Assembly: GCA_949358305.1 (NCBI GenBank)
Contig: OX442319.1
Coordinates: forward strand, 1,364,001-1,428,000
Reading direction: 5' to 3'
Source: Strigamia acuminata
Taxonomy: Eukaryota > Arthropoda > Chilopoda > Geophilomorpha > Linotaeniidae
DNA: 64,000 bases
Shown here: positions 50,104 through 63,074 of the stretch, in pieces
Numbering within the stretch: position 1 is the first letter of the stretch
Layout of the letters: every line of letters starts with the position of its first letter
Made by a program: the position numbers and the translations under genes
Notes under the pieces: generated by a model
Seen by the model: the letters and a program-made list of their open reading frames with translations, nothing else
What the model was told of the DNA's origin: nothing
Database searches by the model: none

Positions 50104-53100
50104 ATGGACGAACTTTTACAGATTCCAGTAGTATTAAATGGTATGGAAATCACTGGTGTCTTGGATTCTGGAGGTTTTCGCAACATCATTAGTGAAGATT
50201 TGGTGAGAACTCTGCAGCTCAAATATCAGCCTTGTCCAGGTGTTCGATTGAGAGTTGTGGATGGCTCATTGATAGTCCCAGAAGGAAAAACCAGGATTAC
50301 CATTGATGTTGGACAACAACAACACACCATCGACGTATTGATCGTTAATGGATTTGGACGCCACTTACTACTGGGAGATAATTTCTTAAGATCTGCAAAG
50401 TGTAAACTCGACTATGACCAACAGAAGATCTTTGTAGGCCCAAAAAATGAACAACAAGAAGTTTTCCCAATGTCAAAGAATTATACTGATGTAAACTACA
50501 TAGCCCGAGTTTTAAAACCGATAACAATTCCAGCATTACATGAATGTGTAGTTCCAATTAAAATTGCAAAGAAAGTAGATGATGAACTATTTATAGAACC
50601 ACTCAGTGGAGTAATTGATCGCTTTGGAGTAATTTGTTGCAAAACATTGACTAAATTCAGAAAAGGTGAAGGAGTTCTGCGAGTTGCAAATCCAACTAAA
50701 AAGACAATCTATTTAGGAAAAAACTCAGCAATTGCAAAGGCCTTTTATGTAATTGAGTCTGGCGTGCTTGATGAAAACAGAGTTAATCAATTTGACTTTA
50801 GCACGGCCATGGCGAATGACAACATGACGCCATCACAACAAGGGCTAATGTTGCGGTTGCTGGAGAAAAATTCGGATAGATTTGCGAAGACTGACAATGA
50901 TTTAGGCAGAGCTCATACGATTAAACATCGAATTGATACTGGAGATTCTCCTCCAATCCATTTACAACCTTATAGACGATCGATTAAGGAAAAAGAAATC
51001 GAGGATGCTGAAACAAAGAAGTTACTTGAGCAAGGAGTCATTAGAGAATCTGAGAGCCCATGGAGTGCACCAGTACTACTCGTCAAGAAAAGAGACGGCA
51101 AATGGAGATTTTGTGTTGATTGGAGACGGTTAAACGCGGTAACAAAGAAAATGGTTTATCCCTTACCACGTATTGATGACACCCTAGATCAATTAGCGGG
51201 TGCGAAGTATTTTTCAATGATGGATCTTATCCAGGGATATCACCAAGTAGAAATAGACGAACAAGATCGTGAAAAGACAGCGTTTACCACGTCTAGTGGA
51301 CATTATGAGTTTAATGTCCTTGGAATGGGATTATGTAACAGCCCGGCCGCCTTTCAAAAATTGATGAACAAAGTACTTGGTAACCTCCTGGGAAAAGTAT
51401 GTATTGCATATCTGGACGATTTGATAGTGTTTTCAAAGACTTTCGATCAGCATCTTGTTGATTTGGAGGCAGTTTTCCAAAAGCTTAGAACAGCGAATCT
51501 CAAAGTCAAACTGAGTAAATGTACGTTTGCGACACACACCATACGATATCTCGGACATGTGGTTGATGCTGAAGGTATTTCACCGGATCCCAGGAATCTG
51601 GATTCAGTAGCTAAGTTTCCAATTCCTGTGAACGTTAAACAACTACGTGGTTTTTTAGGATTATGCTCGTATTACCGGAAATTTATTAAAGGTTTTGCGG
51701 ACATTTCCAAACCTCTGGTGAATTTAACCAAAAAGGATGAAAAGTTTGACTGGGGACCACCCCACGACAAAGCATTCCACACGCTCCGAAATGCATTAAT
51801 AACAGTACCGGTGTTAGCGCATCCAGATTTTACTCAGCCCTTCATGATTTCATGCGATGCAAGTGCCTATGGATTAGGAGCTATTTTGAAGCAAAAAGTC
51901 AACAATCAAGAGCGTGTTATCGCTTATGCAAGTCGTATGATGAGCACAGCAGAAATGAATTACACTGCAACTGATAGGGAAATGTTAGCAATCATTTTGC
52001 TATTGAAAAGTTTAGACCGTACTTATATGGACAGAAATTCCAAATTATTACCGACCATTCTGCCCTCCAATGGCTGAAAGGAGTCCGAAATCCAAATGGA
52101 CGTCTAGCCAGGTGGGCGCTGCAACTAGCTGAGTATGATTTTGAAATATTTCATAAAAGCGGCAAGAAACATACAGATGCCGATGCTTTAAGTAGGATCC
52201 AGGAAGAATTAAGTGAAGAAGAAATAGAAAAATTACCTTCGCTTTTCTTAGAAAACTTGGACCTCCCTGTTGAACAGAGGAAGGATCCCAAACTACTGGA
52301 CCTAATAACAGCGCTAGAAGACCAAGAGCAACTTCCAAGAAAAAGAAGACGACCACTAAAACAGTTCGTTCTTCAAAACAAAACGTTGTTCAGGAAGAAA
52401 AAACTTAACAGTTCCCTGAACATGGAAGATTTACTACTAGTAGTTCCAAAACAACTTCAAAAAGATGTATTGTATGAAATGCACGATGGATTACTAGGAG
52501 CTCATTTGGGATTGGCAAAAACGTGGAAACGAATAAGAACACGATTTTTCTGGACAAGAATCTATAAAGATGTTAGAAATTACGTCTTGTCCTGCCAACA
52601 CTGCGCAAAAGCAAAAACAATGACAACGCCAGCTAAAGGATTAATGCAGCCATGGTCAACAGTCTCAAAACCTTTTGAGCGAATTGGAATAGACACACTA
52701 GGACCATTTCCATTGTCACGACTTGGAAATAAACATGTTTTTGTTGTAACTGATTATCTTTCTAGAAATGCAATAGCTAGACCAGCAGCAGCAGCTACAG
52801 CGTTAGAAGCAGCAAAAACATTGCTTTATGAAGTTATTCTGAAAGAAGGCAGTCCGAGAGAAATCCTAAGCGACCGTGGAACGGAATACAGGAACAAAAT
52901 GGTTGAGGAGGTCTCAAATATGTTTAAAAGTTTGCATAAAACTACGTCAGGATACCATCCAAGAACAAATGGATTAACGGAGAGATTTAATGCGACATTC
53001 GCAAAAATGTTGCAAAGTTATGTTAATGAAGAACACACTGACTGGGACGAATTTCTTCCATTTCTCCTGTTTTCATATAACACGGCCGTTCATGAAACAA

Positions 53101-53828
53101 CAGGATATACACCACACTATTTACTTCGTGGATATGATGTGGATTTGACAGTAGATGTTAATTTGGACTTGCCACAGAAAGAATATACATTAAGAACAGC
53201 AAAATTCATTCGAGCAGCCAGGAAAATTGCAAATGAGAGACTTGAAAAACAATCTGCAAAAAGTAAGAAAAGATTTGATGAAGACAGAGTCAACAAAGAA
53301 TTTGAACCAGGTGAATTGGTTTATCTAAAAACCATCAACAGAAAAGTTGGCCTGTCAGAGAAGCTTTTACCCCAATTTTCCGGCCCGTATGAAATTGTGC
53401 GAAGAACTGCACCTAATGACTATGAAATCATCAATTCTACAAGAAAGAAAAGTGACATAGTGAATGTAGAAAGGTTAAAACCATATAAGGAACGAATTGA
53501 AGAAGAAATAGATGAAGTTCTGAAAGATATGCCAGAAAAGAAAGTGAAATTTGCTGATAAAGTGAAAAAAATCAGTAAAAAAGGTGAAATTGTAGTTGAA
53601 AACACAGAAAAACTAGTGAGAACAACGAAAATTAAGCCAAAAGAACGTTATATAGATGATACAGAACAGATTTCTCTAAAATCACTATTTGAACCACAGC
53701 CTACGGTGAAAACGAATGAAAATCAACTTCAAAACCCGCCACTAGATGGCGCAAGTCCACAAACCAACGATTTCCGGTCGCGCAGACTCAGACCGCGTAA
53801 GCGAAAAGACTATCGCCATTTCTACTGA
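50104..53828 (+). pseudogene. pol: Pol of Gypsy-B (protease, RT, RNase H, integrase), one frameshift
   Basis: The ATG at 50104 is the first in frame, although the frame opens at 50017 and is probably reached by frameshifting. Protease has D21-S-G. RT has YLDD (51409-51420). The first frame stops at 52077. A one-base loss in the A-run at 52006-52009 moves the rest into the frame that runs 52010-53828. The break falls inside RNase H, whose second half (DHSALQWL, DADALSR) is in the new frame. The integrase has an HHCC finger, catalytic D, D and E codons at 52692, 52872 and 52980 (spacing 35), and a GPY/F module (FSGPYEIV). The lysine-rich C-terminal tail ends at 53828. With nearly identical LTRs the lesion is either very recent or a sequencing error. 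Confidence 0.9.
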
Positions 53829-54878
53829 TTTTGTCTACGGTGAACGCGAACTAATAGCGTGACCCGGAAAACAAGAACTTCCGACATTTAAGTTGACATT
53901 TTGTGTTTGAAATTGTGTTACAAAAGGTTGTGTAAGTGTGTTAAATAATTATAGGTGATTTTTTTGGAATGAAATGTGAAGTTTTAAACGTTTTTATAAG
54001 CGGACTGCGCGAAACGAAACTAATCGCGATCTTCGTCGATTTGCTTTGAATTTTTATAGCATTTAATAAGTTAGATAAAATTTTGAAATAATTTGAAATT
54101 GAATTTAGTAGTGTAATAGTTTAATTTAAAAATGGTTTTAAAGAATAAATTGGAAAAATTTAATTTGAATAATGCGAATTGACTGAGGACGCGAGTGGAA
54201 TCTATCGCGAATTTTACTTGAAAATATAATGTGTTGAAAATTTTGATAAATTTAATGTAAATATTTCACGGCATAATTTTGATTGAATGTTAGAAGGAGT
54301 TAATTATTGTAAATAATTGAAATAAGTTGATGTTTTAACGGTATTGTTAATTTTAAAGAAAATTAGAGAAATTGGAAAAATATTTTTGAATTTGTTTTTT
54401 TTCCCATTTTGGAAAATTGTTAAGAGTTGTAATTTATTATGAAAATGCTTGTTTTTAATGTGAATAGTTTTGAATATTGAGTGACAGAATAATTTATATT
54501 TATTTTTCATCTTGTTTTAATTTAAAATGTGAACTTTGATTTTGATAATTTAATTTTGACAAAATTTTCTTTTGACTTATGTTTTTTTTTTTGTTAGACT
54601 TTTCAAATATGTAAAAATGAACAATGAAAAAGCAAAAATTGTATTAGTGATATTAAGTTAGTTTAAGTTGAATTATTTTATGATTTGATCAGAATGGTAA
54701 CATTGGAATAAAAGGGAGTAAAGTTAACTCCAGAATAATTTAAGTTTGTGTGATAACTATGAAACAGCTGAGTGATAACTTATGAAAGGTAGAAATAGCC
54801 GAACATTCCTTAAGAATGTCCGATTTAAAAGACACCTGTCTGGTATCGAAATTTGTATTTTGGGGTCCAAAACACAGC
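53829..54878 (+). other. 3' non-coding region of Gypsy-B
   Basis: Very AT-rich 1.05-kb stretch between pol and the polypurine tract. I see no third ORF, RNA gene or nested insertion. Confidence 0.7.
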
Positions 54879-54889
54879 AAAAAAGGGAG
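54879..54889 (+). promoter_or_regulatory. Polypurine tract of Gypsy-B
   Basis: AAAAAAGGGAG followed by one T and then the TGTCACG of the 3' LTR. Confidence 0.85.
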
Positions 54890-54890
54890 T

Positions 54891-55464
54891 TGTCACGTGT
54901 ACGAACCGTGCCAATTGATGCGCGATTCGTAGCACGTAATTCGAATCATTATTAGGTTAAATGTTGCTAAATTTCGGCCACAGATGGCGCTGACGGCTTG
55001 GACTCCGTCATCGCCATGTGATGGACCGATCAATTCAATTATGGGGTTTATGGCAGATTTGCTATAAATAAGGAGCCCGCACTAAGACAGGTCTCTAATC
55101 ACTTTTGCTTTTCAGAACTAGAGAGTCTGATGTCGCCTCGATACTGAGAGCGGCTGACTGACTATAAAACCAATTTAATTACATTGCAGTTAAGTTATCA
55201 CACAGTAGTTCATAACCCAATTAATAAAGGTTGTACATTTGACAAATGTAAGAAGTGACAATTTATCCAAAATAACATTCTGACCTGTTTGAGAATAAAT
55301 GTATCTGAATTTATAAGGGATCGAACAAACTTTGTTTGTCCGGTCAAATAAATCTGAATTGAATTTAAAGCATAAATGAATCTCATTCTTTCCTTTCACA
55401 CTCACTAAACCCCAATTAAACATAGTTGCGTGGAGACCTGATTAGGCCCGGAATCCACGTAACA
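54891..55464 (+). repeat. 3' LTR of Gypsy-B (574 bp)
   Basis: Matches 47066-47639 with one mismatch seen (A at 55453). It is followed by the second GTAT target copy. Confidence 0.95.
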
Positions 55465-55785
55465 GTATGATTGCATAATTGAAATAAATCAGTATTAAGC
55501 CTAATATTAGGCCTAATAATGCTAAAATAAAGTAAAGAAACAACAATATTTTGGTCATACAGTGTAATTTACTTTTAATAATGAGTTTGTTGTTGTTGTT
55601 TATTTACTTTATTTTAGCATTATCAGGCTCAATATTAGGCTTAATAGTGATAAATAACAACTGGAATTAGAAAATTGTCTCCGCCTCGCAGTACGAATTT
55701 AGCAACTGTAATCCCGTCCCGTCCCGTATCCGCATAGGGCAAACATTACCAGTCCAGTCCCTATCCCGGTCCGTTCTTATCCCTA
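55465..55785. mobile_element. hAT-type MITE in copy II, right piece
   Basis: Begins with the duplicated GTAT and continues the MITE to its TTCTTATCCCTA end. The 8-bp TSD ATATGCGT follows at 55786-55793. Removing Gypsy-B and one GTAT gives the same sequence as 26074-26465. Confidence 0.88.
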
Positions 55786-55793
55786 ATATGCGT

Positions 55794-58700
55794 GATGTAG
55801 CGCGTTTGCGCGCGCGATCTAGTGCGTTTGAGCGCGCGATGTAGCACCTTGAGCGTGTCCAAATGTGTACAGGTGCTCAAAAGATGTGCGAGGGCTTCAC
55901 GTGCATACACGAAGCATAAACGTGAAGAAAACAGCAGAAGCAGTTGTGTGTGATATTTATAAAACCACATCACACAAGGGAATACTACTAATGATACAAA
56001 AAGCAATAAACTTTATGAATATTGAAATAAACTTACAAAATGGTGGAAAAAACATGGCGTACTGCCTTGAATATATGCCGGGATGTTATCAATCTTCCGG
56101 GCCCCATGTGTGTTTGATTTTAGTCCTAATTTTGGTGTATTTTTTTTTTTTTGCCTTGGTTTTTCTCGTTTCTTGGAGAGTGCTGAGGCATGCCGAGGTG
56201 TTCTCGGGCGTGTGCGCCTGTTGAAGATCGAGCGTTTCATATTTTGTGTTTAATAAGCCTACCGTGGTGCCTCGAGCGTTTATTAATTTCTCCACTCGAG
56301 GCACTTCACTAACACCTCCCCGGTGTTTAAACGAGTAGCGGCGCTTATTTGACCCCGGTGTTTACTGTTTAAAATTGTCGTGTGTTTTCAAAGTTCTTAA
56401 TTTGTTTAAAAGCAAACAAAATGGATATTTGTTAATTTTTATTTGATTTTATCAATTTCTATTGGTTTCTTGCTGATTTTTAATCGGTTTTTCTCTATTT
56501 GTGACAATTTTTGCCAATTTTAATCGTTATTTGTCATTCTGAATTGATTATTGTCCGATTTCAGTCGATTTTTGTTGATTTTTAATCATGTTTGTTCGTT
56601 TTTAATCAATTTTTGTCCCATGCCTTACGATCAGTTCGAATAATTGACACCATACTGTGCTGTTACTCGTATTCAAGATGGCGTCGCAAACTCAAGGCCG
56701 AATTCCGCTGATTTCATTTATTGCGACTGTTTGCGCTCCATACGTGTGAAAAGGATTATGGGAAAAATCCTCAATGCAGGCCATTTTGGTGTTAAATGAG
56801 CGAGGAAGGCAGGAGATGAGAAAAATTTGTAAAATTTCAAAAAAAAGCTAAACAATCAAAATTTACATGAAGATCAATATTTCTGGCTCGAAATGCATGT
56901 ATCAGCAATTTCGGGATATTTTCGGGGTGAAATTGACTCGTTCGGAACACTGGGAAGGAACCCCACCCCGCATTCCCCATGCGTCGGCGCGCGCGTAGAC
57001 GAAAATTCAAATCCAGGTGTTCAGACGGCCCCACGTTATTTTCGGGTTCCAAGTTGGGTTTCACAAATGTACCGTATTGCCTCGAATAAACGCCGGGACG
57101 TTTATTAAACTTCTCGTGTGTGTTTAATTTTGATCCGCATTTAACTGTTTTTTTTTTCACCGAAAGTTACTTCATTTTTTATTAACATGGAAAAAGAATG
57201 AACCTTTACAAAATACTAATAATAACGTTATAATAAGCAGTTACAATTGAAATTAAAACAACATTTTTTTTTTAATTAGAAACCAAAGCAGAATCATCCC
57301 TAAATTCTGACACGGCGTTGTCAAACAAACAGTTGGCGCCAAAACGAGAAATTAGGCAACAAAACATTTTGAATGCTACAAAAACACATTAAATAACCAT
57401 AAAACAAATAAAAATAAATACAACAGCTAAACCAAATTGTAATAAACAAGACAGCAAAGTGCGGGAGTGAGTGACAACGCCAAAAAAACGCCCGAAAACG
57501 CCCCAAGAACGCACCAAAACGCCCCAAGAACGCACCAAAACGCCAGATAACCGTGCAACTTGAGGCAAAAAACATGCGAACATAATTTTTTGCTTTGAGT
57601 GGCACGATTTTCAGGCTTTTTGGAGCATTTTGAAGCGTTTTGGGGCGTTTTAGAACGTTTTTGCTTATTTTTTAGCATTCTCATGCGAGCTCGCGCGTGC
57701 AGGCGAGAAAAAAACAAACTTATTTCTTCAAGAGTTAAAAAAAAAATAACCCTAACCAGGAAATTACTGTAAAAACAACGGCTTGCCTCGAATAAACGCC
57801 GGGGCGTTTACTAATTTTCAAGACTGGAAGTGAGGCGAGATGTTGTTTGCTTTATTTGTTAAAACAAATTAGGCGTCACTAATTCACCTGTATTAGGGTT
57901 TCGGTTCTGAGAAACCGGACGAGGAGTCACAATAACGGGACACGGGAAATTTCAAAACTTACCGGTTCCGTCAAAACGCCATTGAAACGTTACATTTTTA
58001 TAGCGTGTCAATGATAAAAATGGTCATTTTGGATGAAAAACGGCCATTTTGGATAAAAAATGGCCATTTTTACTATAAAAAATGGCTGAAAATGGCCATT
58101 TTTACTATGACAAATGGCTGAAAATGGCCATTTTAATAAAAAAAGGCCATTTTTACTTCGAAAATTGGCTAAAAATGGCCACTTGAGTGAGTGACAACGC
58201 CAAAAAACGCGTGCAAACGCCTGCGAACGCCCCAAAACGCCCCAAAACGCCAGATGACAATGCAACTTGAGGCATAAAACTTGAAAACACAATTTTAAAC
58301 GTCACAAAAGTTGAAACAAAGATGAAAAATTAATTTTTTGCCTCAAGTTGCGCGATTTTCAGGCCTTTTGGAGTGTTTTTGAGCATTTTTTGGCGTTCTC
58401 AGCGGCGTGTTTGCCTCAAATAAACGCCGGTTTAAACAAAAAATGACGTCATTTTTGGTTTAAAATTGAAGTAAAACACAAAATATTTTAGTTTTTAAAT
58501 GCAACTGGTCTAAATTTTGTCAAATGTTGTCATACTTCTTGAAAGTCATCATTTATTGATAAAAAATTTGAAAATTTACCTAATTGTAGCATGTATTTGT
58601 GGTTAGTTTTGATTTGAATTCAAACTGTAATTTTTTGCTTCGAGTTGCGCGATTTTCAGGCGTTTTGGGGCGTTTTTGAGCTTTTTTTGGCGTCCTCAGG

Positions 58701-61700
58701 CGAGCTCGCGCGTGCACGTCACAAGTAACCCTAATCAGGAAAGAACCTACAAAAACTATGGCTTGCCTCGCATAAACGCCGGGGCGTTTATTCATTTTCA
58801 AAAAGACAAATGAAATGGATAAATAAAGAAATTAGCGGGGAAATCCAACATGGCGCCCACTTCAAATCCGCTAGAGCGGCAAAACACGACATTTGAATTT
58901 CAACACAAGAATAAAATCAAGAATACACACTGTATTGAATAAAATAACATTAGGAAATGTAATTTCCTACAACAAAAGCACTATTTATTAAAAGAACACT
59001 TGAAAATAATCGTTTGCCGAACGGAATGAACTCGGTCAGCAGCGCACAAGTGCGTACCGACAACGAACGCTCGAAACGACAAAACGACCGTTCCGGGACA
59101 AAAATAAAGCAAACCAATCGACAGATCACCCCCAAATTAGTCTAAATCAATTCTAAAACCTATCCATAACACAAGAATAAGGTCCAAACAAAAGGTTAGA
59201 AGTTTGAACACAACCGAACTAGATTAAGAAATATGACGTCACGCGTCTTACGCAAGTGATCTGTAAATCGACGAATGCACTAAAAATCATCCAAAATCAC
59301 ACAAAATGAGCAAGAATTAAAGAAATAAGACACAGAGAAGTAATAAAACTTTAAATAGCAATGAATAAAGATAATATCAATATCATAGACACTAAAATTC
59401 ATGAAAACACTGTAACTTTTAATAAATCACAAAAAAATGAAAGTTTAATATGTAAAAATATCTAAAAAGCTGAAATTCAAGAAAAGCAAAAATTAAAGAC
59501 ACTTTGTTAACTTTAATTAAGACAATAAATGACATAAAATCCGGACACAACAATTATTCCATTTTGGATGAAAAACGGCCCTTTTGGATGAAAAACGGCC
59601 ATTTTGGATGAAAAACGGCTAAAAATGACCATTTTTCTATGAAAAATGGCTAAAAATGGCTAAAAATGGCCATTTGATTGAATGACAACGCCAAAAAACG
59701 CCCAAGAACGCCCGCAAATGCCTAAAAATGCCTAAAAACGCCCCAAAACGCAAAATGACAATGCAACTTGAGGCAAAAAACATGAGAACACAATTGTAAA
59801 CGTTACAAAAGTTGAAACAAAAATAAACAATTAATGTTTTGCCTCGAGTTGCACGATTTTCAGGCGTTTTGGAGTATTTTTTGGCGTTCTCAGGCGTACT
59901 CGCGCGTACACGTCACTGCCGAGTAAAAAAAACATACTTATTTCTTCAAGAGTTAAAAAGGAAGTAACCCTAATCAGGAAAAAAAATTCAAAAACAATGG
60001 CTTGCCTCGAACAAACGCCAGAAGTGAGGCGAGATGTTGTTTGCTTTATTTATTAAATCAAATTAGGCGTTGCTAATTCACCTGTATCTCTTAGTTCGAC
60101 GTAAGAACACGCGCTTTTTTTAAAATGAAAGCCCAAGTTGGGTTTCATAAACGTACCGTATTGCCTTGAATAAAAGCCGGGGTGTTTATTAATTTTTAAG
60201 ACCAGAAACGAGGCGAGATCACGACTCAAGATTAAGCGAGAAGAAATAAACGTGTTTCTTCTAAAGGAAGTAACCCTAATCAGGAAAAACTTACATAAAC
60301 AATGGTTTGCCTTGAATAAACGCCGGGGCGTTTATAAATTTTCAAGACGGGAGGCAAGGTGAGATGATGATGCGGTGCGACGCGAATAAAAGCCCAAGTT
60401 GGGTGTTGCCTCGAATAAACGCCGGGGCGTTTATTAATTTTCAAAACCGGAAATGAGGCGAGATCAAAACGCCATTGAAACGTTACATTTTAATAACGTT
60501 TCAACGATAAAAACGGCCATTTTTGATTAAAAAAACGACTAAAAATGGCCATTTTACTATAAAAACGGTGAAAAAAAAACATTTTTACTCTGAAAAATGG
60601 CTAAAAATGGCCATTTTGACGAAAAACGGCCATTTTTACTACGGAAAATGCTAAAATTGGCCACTTGAGTGAGTGACAACGCCAAAAAACGCCTGCGAAC
60701 GCCTGCGAACACATAAAAACACTCCAAAACGCCAGATGACAATGCAACTTGAGGCAAAAAACATGAGAACACAATTTTAAACGTCACAAAAGTTGAAATA
60801 AAGATGAAAAATTAATGTTTTGCCTCGAGTTGCGCGATTTTCAGGCGTTTTTGAGCGTTTTTTAGCATTTTTTGGCGTTCTCAGGCGTGCTCGTGTGTAC
60901 ACGTCACTGCCGAAGAAAAAAACAAACTTATTTCTTTTAGTTAAAATGTATTTCAAGCTTTAACAGGGGTTTAAACAGAAAATGACATCATTTTTAGTTT
61001 AAAATTGAAGTAAAACACAAAATATTTTAGTTTTTGAATGCAACTGATCCACGTTATGTCAAATGTTTCCATTACTTCTTGAAAGCCAAAAAATTTGAAA
61101 ATTTAGCTAATTTCAGCATGTATTTGTAGCTAGTTTTGATTTGAATACACACTGTAATGTTTTGCCTCGAGTTGCGCGATTTTCAGGCGTTTTGGGACGT
61201 TTTGGAGCAAAAAAAACAAACTTAATTCTTCAAGAGTTAAAAAGGAAGTAATCCTAATCAGGAAAAGCCCACAAAAAACAATGCAAGATCACGCGGTACG
61301 ACGCACGGACTCCCAGCGCACGGAATGCACGGACTTTCTGTGGACTTCCCGTGCACGGAAGACCGGCGCGGACATTTCCATTGGAGACCAGCGCAGAATT
61401 ACCTACAGGCAATTCCGAATCAAAGGCTTCTTTATGGTTTATACATTACTTTGCAGTAGGTATGCCTGGCCTTGATTTGAAAGTGCAGTAAATTCTGCTG
61501 AATGCAGTGTTTTAAACTCGCAGCAATTGCGATGGTGCCAACTATTGGAAAATAAATTTAAAATGTAAAACCAAAGAATTTGTAAAAAAAATTTGTTTTA
61601 ATCAATTGCAATAATGATATTCTACTTAATTGTTGGATTATGAAACGTGAAACCAATCCCATGATTAGGAAATATAAATTTTATTAAATTCATCGTGTAT

Positions 61701-62284
61701 CTCACATCTCACATTCACTGCCATTTACTTAGTGTCATCCAAAAATCAGGTTTTATCAAATCCTGAGGTTATTCTAGTACGTCTTAACTGCCCGGCAGGT
61801 CGCGCAACCTGTGGAGCAACAATTGATGTAAATAGTGCAAGCAGCACGCACGGGAAAGTGCGCACTGATGGGTCCATGCCAGTGCAAGTACATTGGGTAA
61901 TGTATTATTGCGAGCGCGCGTGTTTTCACACGATTACAATGTGCTGATTAAACCAACAGCATTATAGAAGCATTATAGACTGATTATATTGTATAATTTT
62001 TATTTTAACAAAACCCTGAATTTCATTTCTAATCGGTTTTTTTTTTTATTGACGCGCACAGAAGCGTTGTAGCATGTTCACACAATGTGGAATTTGCAAA
62101 TTTGAGAAAGCGGCTTTCCCAAGGTTGATAAAACGCGCGCGATCGTGCGGAATATACAAATAAGTGAAATCCGCAAAATCAGCCATGAGACTGCGAACAG
62201 GGGGTCAAGGTATAGGCCGCCGTAATGTTAAAAATAGGGTCCCTTTCGCACTCCGAGAAATCCGCATGCGCGCCATAAGGTTAA
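55794..62284. repeat. Outer part of giant element II (duplicate of 26474-32864)
   Basis: Aligns with copy I at offset 29320 up to about 59430, where one extra A is present. After about 60335 the offset is 29420, because this copy has an extra 99-bp stretch bounded by the repeat AATAAACGCCGGGGCGTTTA. A few single-base differences are visible (for example near 57042 and 58055). Foldback modules lie at about 57456-57705, 58185-58410, 59681-59920 and 60670-60910. Similarity to copy I ends at TTAA 62281-62284. Confidence 0.8.
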
Positions 62285-62743
62285 AAAAAAACAAAACAAA
62301 CAAGAGAAAAAAATAAAATAAAATAAAATAAAATAAAAGGAGTCGGCGTCAAAGGAAACCGTGGTAGCGGCGCCAACGGGACGAATCCGATCTATCAATA
62401 AGACGGGCGACCCGGCGCTGGCCGAGGAGGCGCGTGTCTGTCCGTCTGTCTGTCTGTCTGTCTGCTTGTCTGTCTCGTTTCGAAGTTGACGGATATGTTA
62501 GTCGATTTCTTTTGTTTTATCATCTATTTTGTTGTTCATTCCCTCTTTTACACGGTCGCGTCGAAACGTAACGACACCACCGCCCCTCGTTACGTCGTTC
62601 CCGGCGGCCGTCGCTCGCCCGACGCGCTCTCGCGCGCTCCCGTGTCCCCCGCACGCGCCTAAACGCGGTCACGTCGCAGAAGCGCGCCGATCCAGTGCCC
62701 CGATCAAAGACGTTTTGTTTCGATTTTATCGTCGCTGCGTGAG
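62285..62743. other. Host-like DNA with simple repeats
   Basis: An A-rich run and (TAAAA)n at about 62310-62337 are followed by GC-rich sequence and a (TGTC)n tract at about 62435-62475. A GC-rich stretch with a frame open from 62663 leads into the probable exon at 62744. No repeat shared with the rest of the window was noticed. Confidence 0.55.
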
Positions 62744-62974
62744 GAGAAGACAAAGACGACGACGACGACGACGACGAAGTTTGGAAAGAGAGTCGAGAGG
62801 CTGACGAGGAAGATGCGGGAGAAGACAAAAGTGGTCGCGTTGAAGTTGAACTTGACGAGGAAGAGGCTCGGGGGCCCGGGGACCGACCTGTACGAGTTGG
62901 GAGCGGATGAGTTGGAGACGGTGGACGACGAGGACGAGTCGTTTGTTTGTAATAATAACGATGTAATGATGTAA
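62744..62974 (+). CDS. Probable 3' terminal exon of an unidentified host gene (partial)
   Basis: The frame encodes a charged, protein-like C-terminus: a threonine run from (ACG)n, then KFGKRVERLTRKMREK, ALKLNLTRKR, LYELGADELETVDDEDES, stop at 62972-62974. It looks more natural than the low-complexity frames on the other strand. There is no ATG before 62812 in the open frame, so an upstream exon is expected. The acceptor AG at 62742-62743, after a T-rich stretch, is my best guess. It converges with the minus-strand gene, with stops 100 bp apart. An AATAAA lies at 63095-63100. Product unknown. Confidence 0.4.
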   Translation, partial: EKTKTTTTTTTKFGKRVERLTRKMREKTKVVALKLNLTRKRLGGPGTDLYELGADELETVDDEDESFVCNNNDVMM

Positions 62975-63074
62975 TAATAATAATAATAACAACAAAAACA
63001 ACAACCACAACAATTACAATGGTTAATGTGGATTTATTTATTTTTTTTTTTTATTTTATTTATTTTTTTTTTTT

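Larger units (their letters stand above)
47066..55464 (+). mobile_element. Gypsy-B: Ty3/gypsy LTR retrotransposon, nearly intact
   Basis: 8399 bp with two 574-bp LTRs differing at one base (47628 T versus 55453 A) and a 4-bp target duplication GTAT (47062-47065 and 55465-55468). It is inserted in the copy II MITE; copy I shows the empty site. Gag and pol are in -1 relation with a canonical slippery heptamer. Pol carries one single-base frameshift in RNase H. No third ORF is present. Confidence 0.95.

Noticed and set aside
62520-63013. Minus-strand frames of 162 and 95 codons near 62.5-63.0 kb
   Set aside because: They are Ser/Arg/Leu/Ile low-complexity translations of the complement of the plus-strand exon and of simple repeats.
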